Shown in pieces: positions 13,497 to 16,502 of a DNA stretch of 16,502 bases. Both the position numbers and the translations under genes were made by a program. Position 1 is the first letter of the stretch. Each line of letters starts with the position of its first letter. The DNA lies in contig CAYYLF010000029.1 in NCBI GenBank assembly GCA_964472425.1, forward strand, positions 1 through 16,502. Reading direction: 5' to 3'. The stretch is from RUG11867 sp964472425. Lineage in GTDB: Bacteria > Bacillota_I > Bacilli_A > RF39 > UBA660. The notes under the pieces were generated by a model. That model was not told the DNA's origin. It saw only the letters and a list, made by a program, of their open reading frames with translations, and ran no database searches.

Positions 13497-13730
13497 ATGT
13501 ATCCAAATTTAGTAGTTGAATTGGCAAAAAAGAAAAAATCGGAAAGCGATGTCGCTTTCGTACTTGGTCTCAGTAACGATTCTATTCGTGAACGAATGAA
13601 CGGAAAGAAGGATTTTAAGCTGCGCGAGTGCAAATTGATAATAGATAGGCTTTTGCCCGGTCATACGATAGATTATCTTTTTATGACCTCTGGTGATTGT
13701 AAAATAGAAGAAGGAGAGAAAGGGAAATGA
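13497..13730 (+). CDS. Small HTH protein, Cro-like (77 aa)
   Basis: MYPNLVVELAKKKKSESDVA, then FVLGLSNDSIRERMNGKKDF and LRECKLIIDRLLPGHTIDYLF, fits a short XRE/Cro-type fold: helix 2 and a recognition helix (SNDSIRERMNG) followed by a third helix. Such short proteins are common in phage-derived regulators of Firmicutes. The ATG at 13497 is chosen because AAGGAGG lies 6 bases upstream; a frame extension to 13455 runs over the palindrome and has no ribosome binding site. The stop overlaps the next start by 4 bases (ATGA). The gene is divergent from the larger XRE gene, like a two-regulator switch. DNA binding is inferred from sequence pattern only. Confidence 0.72.
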   Translation: MYPNLVVELAKKKKSESDVAFVLGLSNDSIRERMNGKKDFKLRECKLIIDRLLPGHTIDYLFMTSGDCKIEEGEKGK

Positions 13731-15003
13731 AGAAAAGAAATATCGCTATTGCGATTGCATTGATGGTTACTAGTTTTTATTTTGGTGGAGTTTTTAAGGG
13801 AGAGGAAAAATATAGTAAAGAAATTACTCCACATAGTGAGGGTATGATAGCGATGTATATTCAAGACGACGACGGTAATTACAATTTGAGTGACGCTCAG
13901 GAGTTTCCGAAAGATGGATATGTATTGAATACTGAAAAAAGTAGTTGCAAGAACGGAGGAGTTATAACTCAAAATTCTAGTACAAAAGCTTTGAGTTTGA
14001 AAGTCAAGACAAGTGATGAATGTACGGTTTATTTTGATGTAGTAAAGGGTCCTGTAGTAGGAGAAGGCGCGAAGACTTTGTTAGCAAAAATGAATGATGC
14101 AAGTATAATAGATTACAATTCAAGAAATAAAAAAGAGATGTTTGTATTCGACCATCCAGAAGCAGAACAGACGACAGGGTGGACCGAAGAAGAGAGAAGA
14201 GATTATAGATATATAGAGAATCAGCCAAACAACTATATAACTTTCAATAATGAAATTTGGAGAATTATAGGAGTGTTTACCGTTGAAACAGAAAGTGGTA
14301 GTAAAGAGCAATTGATTAAGATAATCAAGGATGTGTCTATTGTAGATATACCTTGGAATCTTAATTCTGGCTATGATTACAGAAATGAATAGTCTAAATC
14401 TTTAATTCAACCATTATTAAATAATTATTATAGTACTGGTGAACAATTTACATATACAAATAAAGATTTGTCCAGCAAAGATGTAAAAGTAACTATTCAA
14501 AATGGTCTTAATACAACCGCACGGTCACAAACGGTAAAAGTAAAATGTATTTAGGTGGAGCAAGCTCAAACTCACTTAATGCTTCTTCTTTCTATAATTT
14601 TGAGAGAGGATTAAAAACTTGCGCTACAGAAAATGGTATTAATTGTTCTGGGCAAGAGAGAGCTACTAGTATAGTGCAAAATATAGGATTAATGTATATT
14701 AGTGATTATATGTATTCATACGCAAACGGAGTAGATAGTGTTTGTTATACGAACGGCAGTGATTGTAATAATGGTACTCCAAATGCGGGTTGGTTATTTA
14801 ATAGCAGTAATCAGTGGAGTTTATCTATTGCTTCTAAAACTGGATTTACAATATATCCTATCCGTTCTAATGGGTTTGTTAGTGATAGTTATGATAGTGA
14901 TTCTTATAATGCTAATGGAGTTAGACCTTCGCTCTTTCTTAACTCTTCGGTAAAAATAACTAGTGGTGATGGTTCTCAATCTAATCCTTACATCATCGAA
15001 TAA
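13727..15003 (+). pseudogene. Broken secreted/surface protein gene (amber codon plus frameshift)
   Basis: Starts MKKRNIAIAIALMVTSFYFG (signal peptide or pilin-like leader) and reads for 221 residues to a TAG at 14390-14392. The same frame goes on without further stops (SKSLIQPLLNNYY, QFTYTNKDL) to 14552, and the rest of the protein lies in another frame that is open from 14512 to 15003 (MYLGGASSNSLNASSFYNFERG at 14545). The parts resemble successive pieces of a family of Cys-containing exported proteins with segments DYRYIENQPNNYITFNNEIW, IGLMYISDY, GWLF and NGVRPSLFL that I recall from related uncultured Firmicutes. There RNEWS-like text is expected at the amber site, so TGG to TAG is likely. 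The frame change lies within 14512-14545 and corresponds to loss of one base or gain of two. The stretch is more AT-rich, with AGT/AGA/ATA codons unlike the TCG-rich neighbours, suggesting transfer. The start overlaps the HTH gene. An alternative is two short separate genes, but the second has no ribosome binding site. Confidence 0.7.
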
Positions 15004-15065
15004 TCAGTATCTTACAGTCAAAATGTCTAGTTTATGCAAATAATCTGTTTTTAAGAGGTCATACT

Positions 15066-15074
15066 TGGTATAAT
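15066..15074 (+). promoter_or_regulatory. Extended -10 promoter of the PH-like gene
   Basis: TGG-TATAAT, no good -35. Transcription would begin near 15081, which excludes the ATG at 15079 as the start codon. Confidence 0.6.
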
Positions 15075-15096
15075 AAAGATGAAAGAAGGTACGAGT

Positions 15097-16377
15097 ATGG
15101 CTTTTAAAGATTTATTGAACAAGGGCATGGATTTAATTCAGTCGGGCGCGAAAGCGGTCGGAGATGCAGCTAAAGAGAAAAAGAATGCTATGCAGGAGTA
15201 CGATTTGTTGAAGACGAGAAGTGAGCACATCGGTCCTTTGAGTCCTTATGTCGTGAGAAACGAAGACCCACAGGATGGTAAAGAGCAGCTGATTTTGAAT
15301 TGCTGTGTGACTTTGAGTGTGGAAAATGCCAAACTTATCAACAAGGCTTTGCCGATAGATGAGACGGTCATAGATGTACGCACGGCTAAGGAAGCTCAGA
15401 CAGAAATCGAGTTTGTACTCGTCGCGACCGATAAGAGGCTTTGGATTATCAACAAGAATGACTATATGACGAAGGAGTACGAGACCATCGGAGATTGCGA
15501 AATCGTCAACAAGGGTATGATGGCACAAGGAACGAAGTTCGATGGAAAGGCGTTTTCGATAGATGGAAACGAGGCGGATGTAAAGAGGTTTTTCGACGAA
15601 ATCAAAAATCCAGAATACAGGAAAAATGTGACGGTTCATAAGGTCGCATATTTAGCTGGTGTCGTGCCGGTCAAACAGGTTTTGAATATGAATTTGCGTG
15701 GAATAACTCTCGGAGCGAATGGTGAAGCCGTTTTGCATGGCGGGGCCGATAATCGAGTCGTCACTATTCCTGAAATCGTCTCAGTTCAGTTGATGGTCAA
15801 CGATACGGCTGCCTTAGTGAAAGGAAGAACAGATTCTTCTAATTTCATGAGTAGTCCGATGGAGGCACGTAAGATGGCGGTCAAAGTCGTTCTTGGTATG
15901 GGCGAATATACGATTGAGACGATGCCTCAGAATATGATGAATACTTCTTACAGAAGAGAGGATGCGACTTATATTGCGAACTACGATTTTGCCAAGTTGG
16001 TGGTCGAGACTTTGGGAGAACTCATCAAGGAAGACGAGTTGAAACACCACGTGAATCCCAATCCGGGAATGGTGGCTGGTTCTGCAATCGGTCAATCTAT
16101 CATGCCAAATGCGGGAGTCGTACAAGGAACTATGGCAAGTCAACCAGGTCCTCAGGTACAAAATATGCAGGTTACAGAACAGGTAATGTCAAGTGTGGCT
16201 CCGATGCCCACGACGGCAATTCCGGAGGTCAATCCAGCGATGGTGAGTGCTTCTCAACCAAGTGGTGTTCAATCTAGTGTCGTAAATACTCCTACGAATG
16301 TCGGAAATCAGCAGCAAGTTGAGAATTCTAATGAGTATCCTGGGTTGGATGTGTTCCATTTTGAACCGAAGGAATAG
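15097..16377 (+). CDS. Cytoplasmic protein with bacterial PH-like region and Q/P-rich tail (426 aa)
   Basis: I do not know a named family. The N-terminus (FKDLLNKGMDLIQSGAKAVG) is an amphipathic helix. Around residues 95-165 the pattern FVLVATDKRLWIINKNDYMT...GDCEIVNKG...FSIDGNEADVKRFFDEI is typical of bacterial PH-like (bPH) domains, and a second similar stretch follows at about 190-300 (VLNMNLRGITLGANGEAVLHGG, VVTIPEIVSVQLMVN). The last 90 residues are low complexity, rich in Gln, Pro, Val, Met and Asn, and end in an acidic/aromatic NEYPGLDVFHFEPKE that may be a short binding motif. There is no signal peptide or membrane helix. The ATG at 15097 has AAGAAGG about 7 bases upstream. It is a single-gene unit with its own promoter and terminator. 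Codon use returns to that of the core genes. Function is unknown. Confidence 0.82.
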   Translation: MAFKDLLNKGMDLIQSGAKAVGDAAKEKKNAMQEYDLLKTRSEHIGPLSPYVVRNEDPQDGKEQLILNCCVTLSVENAKLINKALPIDETVIDVRTAKEAQTEIEFVLVATDKRLWIINKNDYMTKEYETIGDCEIVNKGMMAQGTKFDGKAFSIDGNEADVKRFFDEIKNPEYRKNVTVHKVAYLAGVVPVKQVLNMNLRGITLGANGEAVLHGGADNRVVTIPEIVSVQLMVNDTAALVKGRTDSSNFMSSPMEARKMAVKVVLGMGEYTIETMPQNMMNTSYRREDATYIANYDFAKLVVETLGELIKEDELKHHVNPNPGMVAGSAIGQSIMPNAGVVQGTMASQPGPQVQNMQVTEQVMSSVAPMPTTAIPEVNPAMVSASQPSGVQSSVVNTPTNVGNQQQVENSNEYPGLDVFHFEPKE

Positions 16378-16390
16378 GTCAGTTTCTTTA

Positions 16391-16416
16391 CTAACAGATT
16401 ATACTGTTGGTTTTTT
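16391..16416 (+). terminator. Intrinsic terminator after the PH-like gene
   Basis: CTAACAG (16391-16397) pairs with CTGTTGG (16404-16410) around a 6-base loop, followed by six T. Confidence 0.8.
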
Positions 16417-16458
16417 CTTGAGATTAGAGAAAGATTGGCATTAAGCATTTTTGTCAAA

Positions 16459-16470
16459 TTGGCATGCCAA
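16459..16470. repeat. Perfect 12-base palindrome near the window end
   Basis: TTGGCATGCCAA, in the non-coding tail. It may be an operator for a gene beyond the window. Nothing else is seen in 16417-16502. Confidence 0.35.
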
Positions 16471-16502
16471 AACTCGGTGTTTTTCCCCATACCTAGGGCA
16501 TT

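Noticed and set aside
14545..15003. Independent 152-aa gene
   Set aside because: No ribosome binding site before the ATG, and the sequence continues a protein begun at 13727 in another frame. It is treated as the tail of the broken gene.

Overview
The window looks like chromosomal DNA from a low-to-moderate GC Firmicutes-type bacterium, perhaps an uncultured gut Bacilli/RF39-like or Erysipelotrichia-like lineage (inference, not proven). Supporting signs are strong AGGAGG-type ribosome binding sites, sigma-A promoters often of the extended -10 type (TGnTATAAT), a T-box leader, a class B-like sortase with an NPQT-type surface substrate, and intrinsic terminators. TGA ends several genes, so there is no sign of a Mycoplasma-type code. 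No tRNA, rRNA, CRISPR array or insertion sequence was seen.

Layout. 1-2160: three minus-strand genes, namely a two-helix membrane protein of unknown function, a small unknown protein and a Nudix hydrolase, each with its own promoter. 2131-6447: a plus-strand cell-envelope cluster made of a membrane-anchored GH3 (NagZ-like) glycosidase, a beta-helix-type surface protein ending in an NPQTFD sorting signal, and a sortase B-like transpeptidase. The sortase probably anchors the surface protein; the hydrolase may act on peptidoglycan fragments.

6635-9871: a sigma-A promoter and a T-box riboswitch with specifier GAC (Asp) control three tightly packed genes. These are a shortened HisRS-like protein that has lost the catalytic motifs but keeps the anticodon-binding-type C-terminus, a nucleotidase of the eukaryote-typical cN-III/UMPH-1 HAD family, and a compact archaeal/eukaryotic-type aspartyl-tRNA synthetase. 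This resembles the common Firmicutes hisS-aspS operon, with hisS decayed or repurposed and a nucleotidase inserted. It is the most interesting locus here.

9888-11367: a single gene for an unknown 466-residue protein with an internally repeated module. 11366-13380 (minus strand): an XRE regulator followed by a uracil-DNA-glycosylase-fold protein and an ABC/SMC-like ATPase whose genes overlap by 4 bases. A 17-base-arm dyad covers the -10 and Shine-Dalgarno of the glycosylase-like gene. 13424-15003: a divergent small HTH gene overlaps a secreted-protein gene that is broken by an amber codon and a frameshift, in a more AT-rich stretch that looks acquired. 15066-16416: a protein with a bacterial PH-like region and a Q/P/V-rich tail. 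The last 85 bases hold only a 12-base palindrome.
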